This document shows, one piece after another, positions 45,301-51,100 of a stretch of DNA of 64,000 nucleotides; the stretch's first letter is position 1, and every line of letters starts with the position of its first letter. Made by a program: the position numbers and the translations under genes. The notes under the pieces are model-generated. The model was not told the DNA's origin. It did no database searches and saw only the letters and a list, made by a program, of their open reading frames with translations. Origin of the DNA: Steromphala cineraria (lineage: Eukaryota; Mollusca; Gastropoda; Trochida; Trochidae); contig OU744721.1 of NCBI GenBank assembly GCA_916613615.1, forward strand, positions 76,699,060 through 76,763,059, given 5' to 3'.

Positions 45301-47557
45301 GCGTACACATTACACCCAGTGAAAATATGGTCTCAAAAATATCATTTACACCCAACAGCATTTTCAATCTACGATTTAGAACAGACAACATAATATCTAA
45401 TTTGAAAATCATGCCAAACAAGACAACACAAGATAGTGACTGTCACTGACTGACAAGTAAATTAAATCATTTCATTATTTTTTTAATCTGAAAACTTATT
45501 AGAATCATTCAATAGGTAATAGATTTTATTTTACTAATCTGTAAGCAATGATCGATTATGAAATTCTGCAATTTTTGATTAAATGATCATAAGAACATTT
45601 GTGTAACATTTTGGTTTGGATAGTTTTATTGGGTAAAATTAATAGTACAGCTAGGTTTTTTCACATCAAGCCATGATAGACTGGCATAACAGACTAAAAT
45701 CCAAAAATATTCTCACTTGTCAACTGAATCATGACCAGAACCAATTTAGGGACCGGTCATTTATTATAGGGGGGGTGGGCCGGTGAAATTTCCCCACAGT
45801 ATGTCCCAAAAAAAGTGACCCACCCCTTAAAGCTGTCATGATTTTTTATGACCCCCCACTGATGCATGTCATATTTTTTTATGACCCACCCAAATTTGTT
45901 GTCATGTTTGAAAAGAGCACTAAAATACTGTCTTATTTTTTTGTGACCCACCCCTAAAGGCTGTCTTATTTTTTTGTGACCCACCCCCTAAAATCACCGG
46001 CCCACCCCCCCCTATAATAAATGACCGGTCCCTTAGGTATGGGATACTGACTAGTAATAAAGGATTTTGTGATTTAAATAGCAAACAAAGCAAAAGGGTT
46101 TGAATTGTTAAATCAAATGAACGATTCAACAAAGCAAAAGGGTAGGCATTGATAAATCAAATGAAAAATTCTATATATTCAATTTATAGTTTCAAATACC
46201 AAAGGAATTGTCAAAATGAAGCTTTTAATTCAAAGAATTTATATTTCAGCAATAACCTAATGTTGTCAACTGACAAGTATGACCACCACGAAATGTTACT
46301 GTTGTTCCTGGCAACAAGATAAAATAACTTAGGAGCCACTTATGGAGCTAAATGTTATAAACGTCACTCGGAAATAGCTTGATACTGATAAGAACTATTA
46401 ACGCTGGTGTAACTTTATATAATTTCCAATTTAAGACTTACTGATCTTGAAAATCACTTTTCAGTTTTAGGCTCAATTTGGAAAACCTTCATGAGAAAGC
46501 ATAATTATGCACCCAAATTTTGTTAATGATTCAACATTCTCTTATCATATATAAGAAACTCAAACAGATAATAAATATAATGTTATATCTACAATATATT
46601 GTTGCATTAAAAAGCTTTAGGAATAATTTTTCAATTACAAATGTTAAGAATATTTCAGAATATTAAAGAAATTATTTATTACAACACATTTTTAAAGAAA
46701 TGGATAACTATGTCTCTCAAACATACAAATGAACTTAATAAAGCATAACTACTACCATTGGGGGATAGAATGCATTTTACCGGGCGCACATAATTAATGT
46801 ACATTTCGTTCTATCTTTTTGTAACCCTTGATTCCGTATCGACAATCTTTTAGGGTTTGTTTGTCTAGTGTAAGGGTTGGTAACTTGTAGATAAAATCAC
46901 TAGCGCCCAATAAAGTGCAGTACTCCCCCCATTGGGTATCATTTACTACTATTTTCTAACACAAACTATCCTTCTGGGAAAATGATATAATCCATTTATG
47001 GCAAAATGCAATACAGCTTAATTAGTGCATGTTATGAACACTGTACTAGAAGTGATACCGAAACCATATATGTGATACATATGTGAGCCTAGGTAAAACA
47101 GGATGAAGTGTCCACGTGTGATGCAAACAGACAGATGTTTATGTTGGTGATGAAATAGTCTGAACAGTACACCGAATTATATTTTCTTAGAATTGATTGT
47201 CTTCAAAATGTCATCTTTATTAAATAACATAAGTCAATTAAACATATATATGATAATGCCCTGAATAAATTCTTGCTGGTGACATGAAATCACAGAGAAA
47301 TTAGTCACGATACTAAAGACAGACATTTGACTCACTATGTTCACGCTTGCTTTTCTGAGTTCGCGATTTTCCTCATGTAACGATTTGCATTTCAGCTTGT
47401 ATGTCTCTAATTCCATCTTCAACACTCTGTTTTCCTGGCCTAGAGACTCTATTCTCTTTTGCAGCTGCTCCATTTGTGCTGGCGATGGAGGCTTTAACGT
47501 CGGGCCCCCATCAATAGAGCTTGTGTCGCTCTCCAACTCACTCGCACTGTCCGCCAT
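21250..47557 (-). CDS. CCDC6: CCDC6 coiled-coil protein, complete nine-exon gene (introns included in span)
   Basis: Nine coding exons on the minus strand join in frame: 47557-47336, 40114-39965, 37984-37856, 37160-37057, 36126-35969, 34614-34458, 24366-24248, 22243-22029, 21321-21250. All introns are GT-AG with matching phases. The 1326-nt CDS encodes 441 residues, against 474 in human CCDC6. Recognition is secure: exon 1 has [20 protein letters not shown], exon 2 [16 protein letters not shown], exon 5 [16 protein letters not shown], exon 6 [14 protein letters not shown] and exon 7 [12 protein letters not shown], all hallmark CCDC6 stretches. The N-terminal two thirds is a long coiled coil; the C-terminal third is Pro/Ser-rich with SP sites. 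In mammals CCDC6 is a pro-apoptotic and DNA-damage-response factor, phosphorylated downstream of ATM, and a common RET fusion partner. These roles are known for the family and not shown here. Intron 6 is about 10 kb because of a DIRS insertion. The gene is head to head with the membrane-protein gene at 48069. Confidence 0.95.
22029..22243 (-). CDS. CCDC6: CCDC6 exon 8
   Basis: 215 nt from a TGCTGCCAG acceptor to a GTGAGT donor, phase 1 to 0. It encodes the Pro/Gly/Ser-rich, probably disordered tail starting [20 protein letters not shown]. It is poorly conserved with vertebrates, but its splice phase fits both neighbours. Confidence 0.88.
22244..23187. other. CCDC6 intron 7, unannotated part
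   Basis: AT-rich intronic sequence. I see no gene, repeat array or RNA gene in it. Confidence 0.5.
23188..23542. mobile_element. Inverted-repeat element with ATCCCCCGCCGC ends
   Basis: The left end ATCCCCCGCCGC and right end GCGGCGGGGGAT form short terminal inverted repeats. The interior has two AGCGGGACGGA-CGGACGTAC blocks (23217 and 23467) and a TGACCTTGAAAATGAGGTCA palindrome followed by AGGTCAC. It is non-coding and lies in CCDC6 intron 7. Confidence 0.65.
23938..24240 (+). mobile_element. Diverged relative of the 3898-4578 hAT-like element
   Basis: It starts CATTCTCTCCC and shares several blocks with the 3.9-kb element, notably CTGATTGGATGCAATCAAAG (CTGATTGGAGGCAATCGAAG there), GAGCAATCAGCGATGC, and AGGTGTTTACATTGGCT near the other end. 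The right terminus and target duplication are not recognisable. It ends next to CCDC6 exon 7. Confidence 0.6.
24248..24366 (-). CDS. CCDC6: CCDC6 exon 7
   Basis: 119 nt from a TTGTTGCAG acceptor to a GTCAGT donor. It encodes [20 protein letters not shown], then [20 protein letters not shown]. The motif [12 protein letters not shown] is diagnostic for CCDC6. It has no Met-initiated ORF of its own length and is found only by splice reading. Confidence 0.92.
24531..24706 (+). repeat. DIRS inverted terminal repeat, 3' side of element
   Basis: It begins CTTACCTTACCTTAGAGTTG and ends CGCACTTTTTTCC. Its reverse complement is at 30894-31070 and again at 34048-34224. Confidence 0.93.
24777..24857 (+). 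other. DIRS internal complementary region (circle-junction template)
   Basis: The first half (CTAAGGTAAGGTAAGTCTTT ... TTTTAATAA) is the reverse complement of the left outer end of the element. The second half (GTTCTTAACTTACCTTACCT ... GTTGCAT) is the reverse complement of the right outer end. Together they equal the reverse complement of the two element ends joined in a circle. In DIRS1 such a region templates completion of the terminal repeats and circularisation. Its position next to the 3' terminal repeat also matches DIRS1. Confidence 0.9.
25033..26235 (-). CDS. DIRS tyrosine recombinase
   Basis: The ATG at 26235 gives 400 residues. The open frame extends further upstream to 27474 but only antiphase over the RT gene, so the ATG at the end of the RT ORF is the better start. 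Residues about 35-150 form an N-terminal SAM-like/core-binding part ([35 protein letters not shown]). The catalytic domain carries Arg205 (AARVSEIH), His334 and Arg337 (HEIRALAS), Trp360 and the nucleophile Tyr370 (SHYLRD), a complete R-H-R-W-Y set. It would integrate the circular DNA intermediate by site-specific recombination. It overlaps the RT/RH ORF by about 150 nt in another frame, typical of DIRS. Confidence 0.93.
   Translation of the reverse strand: MVPRSKRPRRKGPRTTSSLAKSSDTPSQPSTSSGPREVSSVRLGHLKKALRSKGYSSQVANTIARAHRLSTRSLYDDKWLSFERFCSDRTQEPVEATPQFLAEFLLYLRRRRSLKGSTIGTYLSAINSVLSVKRGSKISTVPELIAMLKAFKQEDQKRKFRPPAWDLNVVLKYLRGRPFEPLGSASFEDLTKKTVFLVAMATAARVSEIHALNVTRVRFEQTRHGSIHLGLLWDFIAKNQLPGQADRMFTIPPLSSIVASAETEELSLCPVRALRAYIDRSATKRGSRKRLFVPFSSLVKGEISKNTISLWLRSTILSAYDAAGLPHPVANNPHEIRALASTMALHKNCSVPTIMEGCFWQSSTIFASHYLRDLAVEDVNGLQSFGPLVFAQQLTKPSSH
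26085..28235 (-). CDS. DIRS reverse transcriptase / RNase H polyprotein
   Basis: An open frame of 716 codons. Its first codon here is GTG, so translation probably starts by frameshift or reinitiation from the overlapping gag frame. The RT domain has [25 protein letters not shown], the [15 protein letters not shown] block and the catalytic YIDD ([11 protein letters not shown]). RNase H follows, with the VDAS first Asp, [12 protein letters not shown] and [12 protein letters not shown] acidic blocks, and [15 protein letters not shown]. After it, a conserved DIRS region [14 protein letters not shown] ... [17 protein letters not shown] corresponds to the segment some authors link to a methyltransferase-like fold; I would not claim activity. 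There are no internal stops. It copies element RNA into DNA. Confidence 0.93.
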   Translation of the reverse strand: MLSTRPSILTPPGPNSTIFLGGTQSRAPRSLVAEGDSLVVNSNNSNNISPGMDPRHLVGPSSETTSAVEAVGTHDWDLPPPVVPIHPTPVGGRLGIFWPNWTILEDPFVMDILKTGFKLPMTSSPPLTNLPRSRVYPQALHAQLLTNINILLEKRAIERVLEPNDAPGFYSPIFLVSKKNSDKLRMIHNLAVFNERYLERPPHFRMVSLEQLRYQLQSQDWMVSLDLQDAYLHVPIFEPHRKYLRFVIDQRHYQWRVLPFGISTAPWLFTRITAPIVKFLHLRGIRFDPYIDDCLMSHASSALLHRQTVFVQRLLAQLGWLVNAEKSSLTPSQQLTFIGGLFQTDRARLTVPQDRWIKISTFVPRALREPLKLRDWQSLLGLLTSAQDLTLRGRLMLRPLQNFLKPRIVADDIRSEFELPPHLHQFLEWWTIQSNVCGGVSLIEFAPNQQLFVDASLQGRGAHFNDLTVSGVWEDNQSSWHINHLEMQAAVLAVQHWIRLLRGSRLLLMSDNSTVVYLINYQGTTGSRRLLDLTFQLFRLADDNDLEVRARHIPGCRNVLADALSRPDKPSPTEWMLHQEAFELVCRVLHRPLIDLFATKLNHQLPVNVSPLPDPAAWAVVALSLSWEGLDAYAFPPPILLPKVVAKIKQTQQIHLLLVAPWWPARTWFPDLRDLVERDPEPLPPWPNLLIHPHSHLPHPDPERYHLCAWVISRRP
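28030..29793 (-). CDS. DIRS gag-like protein with Arg/Ser-rich domain (one nonsense codon)
   Basis: A frame read from 29793 to 28030. The first 260 or so codons are RS/RRS repeats ([34 protein letters not shown]), then an acidic DDEEED segment and a folded-looking part ([20 protein letters not shown] ... [20 protein letters not shown]). The C-terminus is basic and Gln-rich ([10 protein letters not shown], polyQ, FRNYKRR), as in nucleic-acid-binding gag tails. There is no ATG in the frame upstream; it overlaps the preceding 140-codon ORF and may be reached by a +1 shift or splicing. A TGA at 29535-29533 interrupts the RS region here; the duplicate at 31184-32947 has CGA instead. Confidence 0.75.
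29672..30094 (-). CDS. DIRS 5' ORF, Cys-rich zinc-knuckle-like protein
   Basis: The ATG at 30094 gives 140 residues. The N-terminus has CPDC (11-14), Cys20 and CSEC (26-29), a plausible CxxC...CxxC zinc ribbon. It is followed by a basic patch and a Pro-rich segment ([17 protein letters not shown]). It is the first ORF of the element and probably the N-terminal part of gag. The frame overlaps the Arg/Ser frame by about 120 nt (29793-29675). Confidence 0.65.
   Translation of the reverse strand: MFYDIYPHKLCPDCLSNRPCSDSSKCSECSSLSPTAFKRYTSVVRKRFSQRALRMSADNTERSTPPREVPSLPSGSADDPPPVVPVPPVVENPPVVVPPLMCPQMSDPRLPGLLQALLNRQDLQRNLQAFFDLHVSSRQA
30095..30893 (-). other. DIRS 5' leader region
   Basis: AT-rich sequence between the right inverted repeat and the first ORF. 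It holds only short frames without features and probably serves as the untranslated leader and promoter. Confidence 0.5.
30894..31070 (-). repeat. DIRS inverted terminal repeat, 5' side of element
   Basis: Reverse complement of 24531-24706. It ends CTCTAAGGTAAGGTAAG and then the outer extension TTAAGAAC at the element terminus. Confidence 0.93.
31085..31127 (-). pseudogene. Decayed copy of the CCDC6 exon 6 end and donor
   Basis: Read on the minus strand it gives AGAGATTATGAGAGATACCTCAAC, close to the exon 6 boundary GATGGATGATGAGAGGTACC and CTCAAC, with the donor G changed to A. It directly abuts the DIRS terminus. The left flank of the DIRS (24455-24491, GATAAAGTGAACTATGAAGAGGTAAAAG) matches sequence beside the true exon 6 (34408-34436). 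So the element probably inserted into an older tandem copy of this exon boundary. The same fragment recurs at 34239-34281 by later duplication. Confidence 0.55.
31184..32947 (-). CDS. DIRS gag-like protein with Arg/Ser domain, duplicate copy (no stop)
   Basis: Same frame as 28030-29793 but without the nonsense codon: CGA at 32689-32687 in place of TGA. The whole Arg/Ser domain is therefore open into the gag body. A few other differences were noticed, including Ile to Met in the gag body. It belongs to the partial tandem copy that lacks RT and recombinase. Confidence 0.75.
   Translation of the reverse strand, partial: CVLRCPTLVSRASSKRSSIVRTYNGTSKRSSTSTSPVDKRRGRSPSPRRPSRRSSRRSGRSPRRSSSSRRSPRRSSSPQRSPGRSPRRSPPSRRSPRRSSSSRRSPRRSSRRSSSVRRSPRRSPPSRRPSRRSSKSRRTSKDRSRSRSRSPLRNKRQTSPPKKTQDGNPPPPPPERPSRRSTRTSRSPSPGTSSKRTPPPSPGRHSHPSVTPSPRGRTVSSSRKFRTPERSPESTKTLNPVTPRSKKKFPSTPRRHSRSRSPIRRSSRDLADQSDIVEDDEEEDGPTHLNLNQVFDWIADRLVNCPSPGPGVPRHTAMWSEPSLLIPPHSLVLDAMSSLDEDFKKLSLNPSFKAAKNSGHFYKIHSLDFADSAAAQDESVGRLSTASQQQFKVTDSKLVSMDTELRRTLKPISALASATDAILQDLTEENPSRLHHLSTMMRWQARTLGDVVDHLRSAMANVLTIRRTGLLDPCNWSDEFRKTLMRAPFTSSTVFAGLIPEVYKEHASLTQTEVTLSGIRALNTAINFNTTRPKFNYIPRRNSVKGAQKSRGRGRQSGGQQQQQQQHQPRNGPKTPGGPKFRNYKRR
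32826..33248 (-). CDS. DIRS 5' ORF, duplicate copy
   Basis: Identical in predicted sequence to the 140-residue Cys-rich ORF at 29672-30094, part of the 3154-bp tandem duplicate. Confidence 0.65.
   Translation of the reverse strand: MFYDIYPHKLCPDCLSNRPCSDSSKCSECSSLSPTAFKRYTSVVRKRFSQRALRMSADNTERSTPPREVPSLPSGSADDPPPVVPVPPVVENPPVVVPPLMCPQMSDPRLPGLLQALLNRQDLQRNLQAFFDLHVSSRQA
34048..34224 (-). repeat. DIRS 5' inverted terminal repeat, duplicate copy
   Basis: Second copy of 30894-31070 at offset 3154, at the end of the tandem duplicate, followed by the same flank. Confidence 0.9.
34458..34614 (-). CDS. CCDC6: CCDC6 exon 6
   Basis: 157 nt from an AATTTCAG acceptor to a GTACCT donor, leaving in phase 2. 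It encodes [20 protein letters not shown] ... [14 protein letters not shown], nearly identical to vertebrate CCDC6. The tandem DIRS copies lie just downstream, in intron 6. Confidence 0.95.
34621..35140. other. CCDC6 intron 5, unannotated part
   Basis: AT-rich sequence with a short local repeat (TTACACCCCTTGGGCGGTTAT and a later TTACACCTCTTGGGAAGTTAT, 34880-34980). No gene is seen. Confidence 0.45.
35142..35213 (-). pseudogene. tRNA-like sequence (tRNA pseudogene or SINE head)
   Basis: The minus strand gives a good A box region (GGTAGCTCAATAGGTACGAG) and B box (GGTTCGAATCCC) at tRNA spacing. The T-stem and acceptor stem do not pair: the 3' side reads CACTTTCGTT. It is thus not a functional tRNA by eye. 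It could be a decayed tRNA or the head of a tRNA-derived SINE. Confidence 0.65.
35644..35747. repeat. Foldback palindrome in CCDC6 intron 5
   Basis: Arms of about 50 bp starting AAATAATGACCCG and sharing GTTATGGAAATAACCTC face each other around a short GC-rich centre (CTCGGGCTACGCCCTCG). Probably a miniature inverted-repeat element. Confidence 0.8.
35969..36126 (-). CDS. CCDC6: CCDC6 exon 5
   Basis: 158 nt from a CTCTTTCAG acceptor to a GTGAGT donor, leaving in phase 1. It encodes [20 protein letters not shown] and then [20 protein letters not shown], including the conserved SAPPSPRDI phosphosite region. Confidence 0.95.
36345..36998 (+). repeat. 25-26-bp minisatellite in CCDC6 intron 4
   Basis: About 25 tandem copies of GGGCAACTATGGAGTATATC TTGCA(G), 25 or 26 bp depending on an extra G. 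The 3' copies are more diverged. Because the unit lacks stops in several frames, it produces long spurious ORFs on both strands. It begins within 60 bp of the exon 4 donor. Confidence 0.95.
37057..37160 (-). CDS. CCDC6: CCDC6 exon 4
   Basis: 104 nt, entering in phase 0 and leaving in phase 2 at a GTGGGT donor. It encodes [20 protein letters not shown] ... DKLEAEKR. It is too short to be seen as a Met-initiated ORF. A 26-bp minisatellite begins about 60 bp into the following intron. Confidence 0.93.
37856..37984 (-). CDS. CCDC6: CCDC6 exon 3
   Basis: Forty-three codons, phase 0 to 0, from a CGACCCAG acceptor to a GTCGGT donor. It encodes [18 protein letters not shown] ... SKQQTLEQ. Its 3' splice site is the source of the minisatellite at 38096-38911. 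Confidence 0.95.
38096..38911 (-). repeat. 79-bp minisatellite carrying the exon 3 splice acceptor
   Basis: Ten copies of a 79-bp unit (CTATCTTCTCCTGCGGCAAC at 38131, 38210, 38289 and on to 38842) in CCDC6 intron 2. On the minus strand each unit reads AGTGACAG then TTGCCGCAGGAGAAGATAG, matching the authentic exon 3 start CGACCCAG then TTGCGGCAGGAGAAGATTG. The preceding intron words (GATGAATATCAATGTTCT) match too. Each copy would encode LPQEKIVFE and then a stop. A further degenerate copy lies at about 38045-38095. Confidence 0.93.
38912..39964. other. CCDC6 intron 2, remainder
   Basis: AT-rich intron with no gene or repeat that I can recognise. Confidence 0.5.
39965..40114 (-). CDS. CCDC6: CCDC6 exon 2
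   Basis: Fifty codons, phase 0 to 0, from a CTTGCAG acceptor to a GTAACC donor. It encodes [15 protein letters not shown] ... NDLSRKLMQ, continuous coiled coil. Confidence 0.95.
40115..42222. other. CCDC6 intron 1, unannotated part
   Basis: AT-rich intron. At 40230-40510 there is a weak direct repetition (CATTGTGTTGTGATTAGCTC and CATTGTGTTGTGATAAGCTC, about 140 bp apart). Nothing else is recognised. Confidence 0.45.
42223..42418. repeat. Short inverted-repeat element
   Basis: Arms sharing AGTCTGATTAAAATCGAC (42238-42254 and, inverted, 42390-42407), extending to TTTTGATCC at the outer side, around a 135-bp centre. A likely miniature element in CCDC6 intron 1. Confidence 0.65.
43382..43602. 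mobile_element. TA-flanked miniature element with CCGTATTTCCTCGAATAGAC ends
   Basis: The right end reads inward CCGTATTTCCTCGAATAGAC GCCGGG and the left end CCATGTTTCCTCGCATATAG ACGCC. Both are flanked by TA, consistent with a Tc1/mariner-type target. About 217 bp, non-coding, nested in the CACTGGGTG element. Confidence 0.7.
43918..44120 (-). mobile_element. Fragment of the minisatellite-core transposon, inverted
   Basis: TTAGCTCATCTGGCCTGTTA matches the inverted end of the family (compare 61010-61031). It is followed by inverse versions of the unit words: GACTAGTGAGGATTATA, TTGTAGCTTTGGTGGCC, CCCCTAATAAGGG, CCTATTTTCATCTTCTTCTCC and AGACTCCTTAACTAGTGAGG. It belongs to the GTGGCC subfamily and is truncated, with no ACGG run. 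Confidence 0.75.
45746..46035. mobile_element. PIF/Harbinger-like miniature element
   Basis: The element spans 45749-46032, flanked by TTA on both sides (45746-45748, 46033-46035). Its ends GGGACCGGTCATTTATTATA and the exact inverse are followed by a C/G run and CCGGTGA/TCACCGG, giving about 37-bp terminal repeats. A 3-bp TTA target and GGG start fit PIF/Harbinger. The interior repeats TTTTTTTGTGACCCACCCC. No transposase. Confidence 0.8.
46036..47335. other. CCDC6 intron 1, proximal part
   Basis: AT-rich intron next to the exon 1 donor. I see no gene or clear repeat. Confidence 0.5.
47336..47557 (-). CDS. CCDC6: CCDC6 exon 1 (start codon)
   Basis: 74 codons beginning [14 protein letters not shown], as in vertebrate CCDC6 (MADSASESDT). 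The ATG is at 47557. It ends in phase 0 at a GTGAGT donor (47335-47330). It contains the first coiled-coil heptads, [20 protein letters not shown]. Confidence 0.95.
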
Positions 47558-48068
47558 TGTGGTCGACAATGATCAACAAGCGTGACTATACGCTCCCTTC
47601 CACGACAACAGAAATCATAACAGTTTTATTGTTGTAACACTCTCTGAGCTAGTCTTTTTTAATAACAGAATCCAGGGATAGGTATTCGGTTACCTATTTT
47701 CTAGAGGGATAAAACCTCGACGTGAAAGATTTGTCAATAAAATAAATTGACCTTGTATTGGGTCATGACCCGAAAGGTCATTGGCATGGTTTGTAGGGAT
47801 CCTTATTTTTAGCAGATATTTTTGTATAGTTTTTTTTGTATGCAACCAATAATACGCTGTAAATTCTTAATGGATTTTATCAAAATGAATGTATAATCTT
47901 AAAATTCTACATACAAGGTGTTTGTAACCGTAATTATATAAAATATCGTATATCATAAGTACAAGACAATAATAGCTCCCCAAACCCGGAAATGAGTTTA
48001 TTTTTCGGAAAAGGTCAAAGGTAAAGCACGTTGTGTTACGCGCGCAGTGTCCCGATTTAGACACCACA
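47558..48068. promoter_or_regulatory. Candidate bidirectional promoter, CCDC6 / membrane-protein gene
   Basis: 511 bp separate the divergent start codons at 47557 (minus) and 48069 (plus), so both 5' UTRs and promoters must lie here unless non-coding first exons exist. It includes a CG-containing patch near 48030-48050 (ACGTTGTGTTACGCGCGCAG). No TATA box is evident, as is common for divergent housekeeping pairs. This is inference from layout. Confidence 0.5.
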
Positions 48069-48119
48069 ATGGAAGCAGTATGGAAAACGGTTCAGGATTA
48101 TTTACCGAAATCGAAGGAA
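48069..48119 (+). CDS. Membrane-protein gene exon 1
   Basis: ATG plus 16 codons (MEAVWKTVQDYLPKSKE), phase 0, followed by a strong GTAAGT donor. The start is chosen because this is the only ATG upstream with a donor in the right phase for exon 2. Confirmation would need a transcript. Confidence 0.75.
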
Positions 48120-51100
48120 GTAAGTTGATTCTAGCATTCCACTGAGGTCTAGCTGCAAACATTACATCACGCATCAAAATCTTAGACTTCCAAATTTGGG
48201 CCTTCGGTTGAGGCGTAAGATAACAGAAATCAATCAAAGCTGTTCTTTTTCTCCCGAATGCCCGATGCCAGCTGATTTGCAGAATCTCAACTACATTTTA
48301 TTTTGACCTCTTTGAAAAATAACTGGAGGTATTTTGCATCTCAAGAAATACTAACCATATATGAGATAGATAGAATATATTTTGATATTAATTGTTGTCT
48401 TCCAAAGCTTCTTAGTTTGATAAACCTTTGGTATGATGACGTAATATAGCTACCCCAGATTCCAAGAACTTCAAATGCCATCTCAAGGTCTTTCTTCCCC
48501 AGTTGTTATTTTAATTAGAATATGACAGATATGAAACTAAGTGCTTACTCAAAGTTGATCAAAGCAAAAGGTGATGATTTTCAGGATCTGACGCTTGACA
48601 TTTTATATGAAAACATATATAAGAACCCAAACATTATTCATGGTGCTAGATTGTCAACAGTGACTGCTTATTATTCATATAGATAGAGTAATCCGAGTAA
48701 GAGAATTCTGTTTTTTGTAGACACTCAAGAACTTGCAAACTCAAGAACTTGCAACAACAAAAAAACATATATAAAATGAAACCTAAATTGTTAAGTAACA
48801 TATGTTGTCTTTTGTAACAAGAAAAGTTTGTAAGAATGCAAGAAAAGAATGTGAATTTTTTTATTAAGAATTAATTGTATATCTTGAAAGTATCAAGTTC
48901 ATAACTTTCCTACAACTTTTCATGTTGTCACTGCAGAAAAAAAAGATTCAATGCTACAGCTATTAAGTTTCCAAACTTTTTTTTGTTGATGGTATATTTT
49001 GTTCTGTTTGGTCTGTATAACACCCTTATGTATAAAGATTTTGTGTATACCTTGACTGGTTTATCTTCATGAACAGGTAATAACATAGATATCTTTAATG
49101 ATTATATCATCCATGTTCTATTATCAGCTTGGTATAATATTTCATGATCACATTAAGAAGTTGTTGGTATTCAGATAAGCTGCTAGCAATGACAGGTACA
49201 CTAGGTTGATAGTGTTGCATGAACTTTGCCCTATGAAATGATATTACCTGCTTTAGTTCAAGTCTATAATTGAACCAGCTGTACTTCCAGGCAAAGTGGC
49301 ACCAAGATCACCATGGTAACCACTTTTTATATAGGCCTATTAATAGGGTGAAATATCAAGAATGCAGGTGCTATTTTTATTGCATTGAATGCTGAGTGTT
49401 TGCACTCTTTTATTTTAAATGAAGAGTCTTGTATCATTGAACTGAAAGTCTTGTCCAAGGAAAAAATTTTATGATAAGGCCTTGTCTAGTCGGTAAATTA
49501 ATTTTGGAAGTCTTCACTCAATCAATAGGAGTTTAAGTTTGGTTTGCACTTTATCGATATGAGTAGGAAGAGAATGATAACTTTTCCTTATTATTCACAT
49601 TTAATCATTATTGTTTCAATTAGTTAATAGAACGTCACATGCCTTTCATTGTATATTAAAGGACCAGATATGAATATTTGATCTCTTGTCAGTAGTCATG
49701 GGCTAGAAGGAAATACTAACGCTAAAAACATTTCATACTGCTTAACTTGTTGACTTGTCAAAATGTCTGTGTTGTAAGAGTAGAATTGACCAGCAAGAAT
49801 AGTATTGATTTTGTTTGGTTTGTATTCATGAAAAGTTGTTTTTACTTTACAAATGTTTATGAAAAATATAAATTATACTTTTCAATTCAGAAATACTGTT
49901 ATATAATATAGTTACATTTAAAATGTTCAAAACAGAACACTGAAAGCTGGTATTAATTAGTTTGTAGCAGACAATTTACCGGTATAAAAAAGTACTTCCA
50001 TGGGGAAAGTTAAAATTGCCTTCTAAGAACTATTCAAATTGTCTATATCAATGGGGTTCTTTTCCAACACAATGTTCCCCTTTAAAAGTGGCAGATCCTG
50101 GAATTTAAAGGGATGTTAGCTGTAATTAACCTTCATTAAAAATAAGGGGCGGTTGATAAAAATCTTAAAGGGAGGTTAGTTTGAACTCTACAGCTCAACC
50201 ATGCCTTCATCTAGAATTTGTGGCAATGATCTCTCCCCAGCTGATCACCTATCCTCGTATATCACTGGTTTATTTCAGGAGTGGGAGTGGTGGATAAAGT
50301 TTCGTAAAGCAGACGTCATCCTGAAGAAACATGACAACTTCCTCTACTGTGAAGTCGTCTTCTACGTCATTGCTTTCCTCACCTTCATTCACGGTAAACA
50401 ATTTACAAATATCCCTTCCAAAAATTCAGTGAACGTAGACACATGTACAAGTATTTAATGATCAGGTACTGTTTTTGGTCATTCCAGTTCAGTTTTTTTT
50501 TTCAGTTTTTACCTGATAATACTCTGAATTTCAGCATAGTATCACCCATGGTTTGCTAGTTCCAGCCGATACCTGCAGGTTTCACCGCAATACATAGCCA
50601 CAATAGTGTTGCAGGCTTTCTCCCTGCAATAATACTAGCAACTGCGATATATAGTGAAATACTCTTGAAAGCGGCGATAAACCCCTTATCACCTCACCTC
50701 ACCTCACCTGATAATACTACTGAATGAAGATTTGGAATATGATGTGTAGCTTTGTGATATGAACCCTGTGATCTCACACACTAGCCTGCAGTGAAACAGG
50801 ACACCCGTCAAATGGTACTCTATGCAGATTGTTACTTAACGTTTGGCCTAGAAAAGAAAGTGATTTGTGATAAATTCCACCGCATCAGTTTCAAACCCAT
50901 TCAACAAGCTTTTTTTTTCTAGATGTTGACAAGGAAAGGTGAAATTTGTTTCCACAGCCTAAAAAACATTGTAACATGAACTTTCAAATTGTAACTTGTT
51001 TTTGTGTAGGCCTTCAAAGACCCAAAGATAATTTGAAACAAACATTTTGGGGAGGAGGGGGCCTTATGATATTGTTCATCTACTCAAATGTAAATTCTGT

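Larger units (their letters stand above)
42745..45326. mobile_element. 2.57-kb inverted-repeat transposon with CACTGGGTG ends
   Basis: The element runs 42750-45321 with about 75-bp terminal inverted repeats: both ends read CACTGGGTGTAATGTGTACG inward, then GAGGACGTTCG and GTCACGTGACT. AAAAT flanks both sides (42745-42749, 45322-45326). Subterminal words TACGGATTGT/TACGGATCGT recur on the left (43190-43255) and inverted ACAATCCGTA/ACAATCCATA on the right (44797-44835), a pattern expected for transposase-binding sites. No transposase ORF is seen. A mariner-like miniature element and a minisatellite-transposon fragment sit inside. Confidence 0.8.

Noticed and set aside
42750..45321. Possible Transib/RAG-like terminus (5-bp flank, CAC start)
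   Set aside because: The end reads CACTGGGTG and not the CACWRTG-type heptamer, and no transposase is visible; kept only as an unclassified element.
47558..47569. Upstream start for CCDC6 adding MSTT
   Set aside because: The first codon there is TTG; the ATG at 47557 gives MADSASE, identical to the vertebrate start.
50201..50458. Start of the membrane-protein gene at the ATG at 50201
   Set aside because: The sequence before 50279 ends in a good CAG acceptor and the upstream exon at 48069 has a matching phase and donor, so 50201-50278 is better read as intron.
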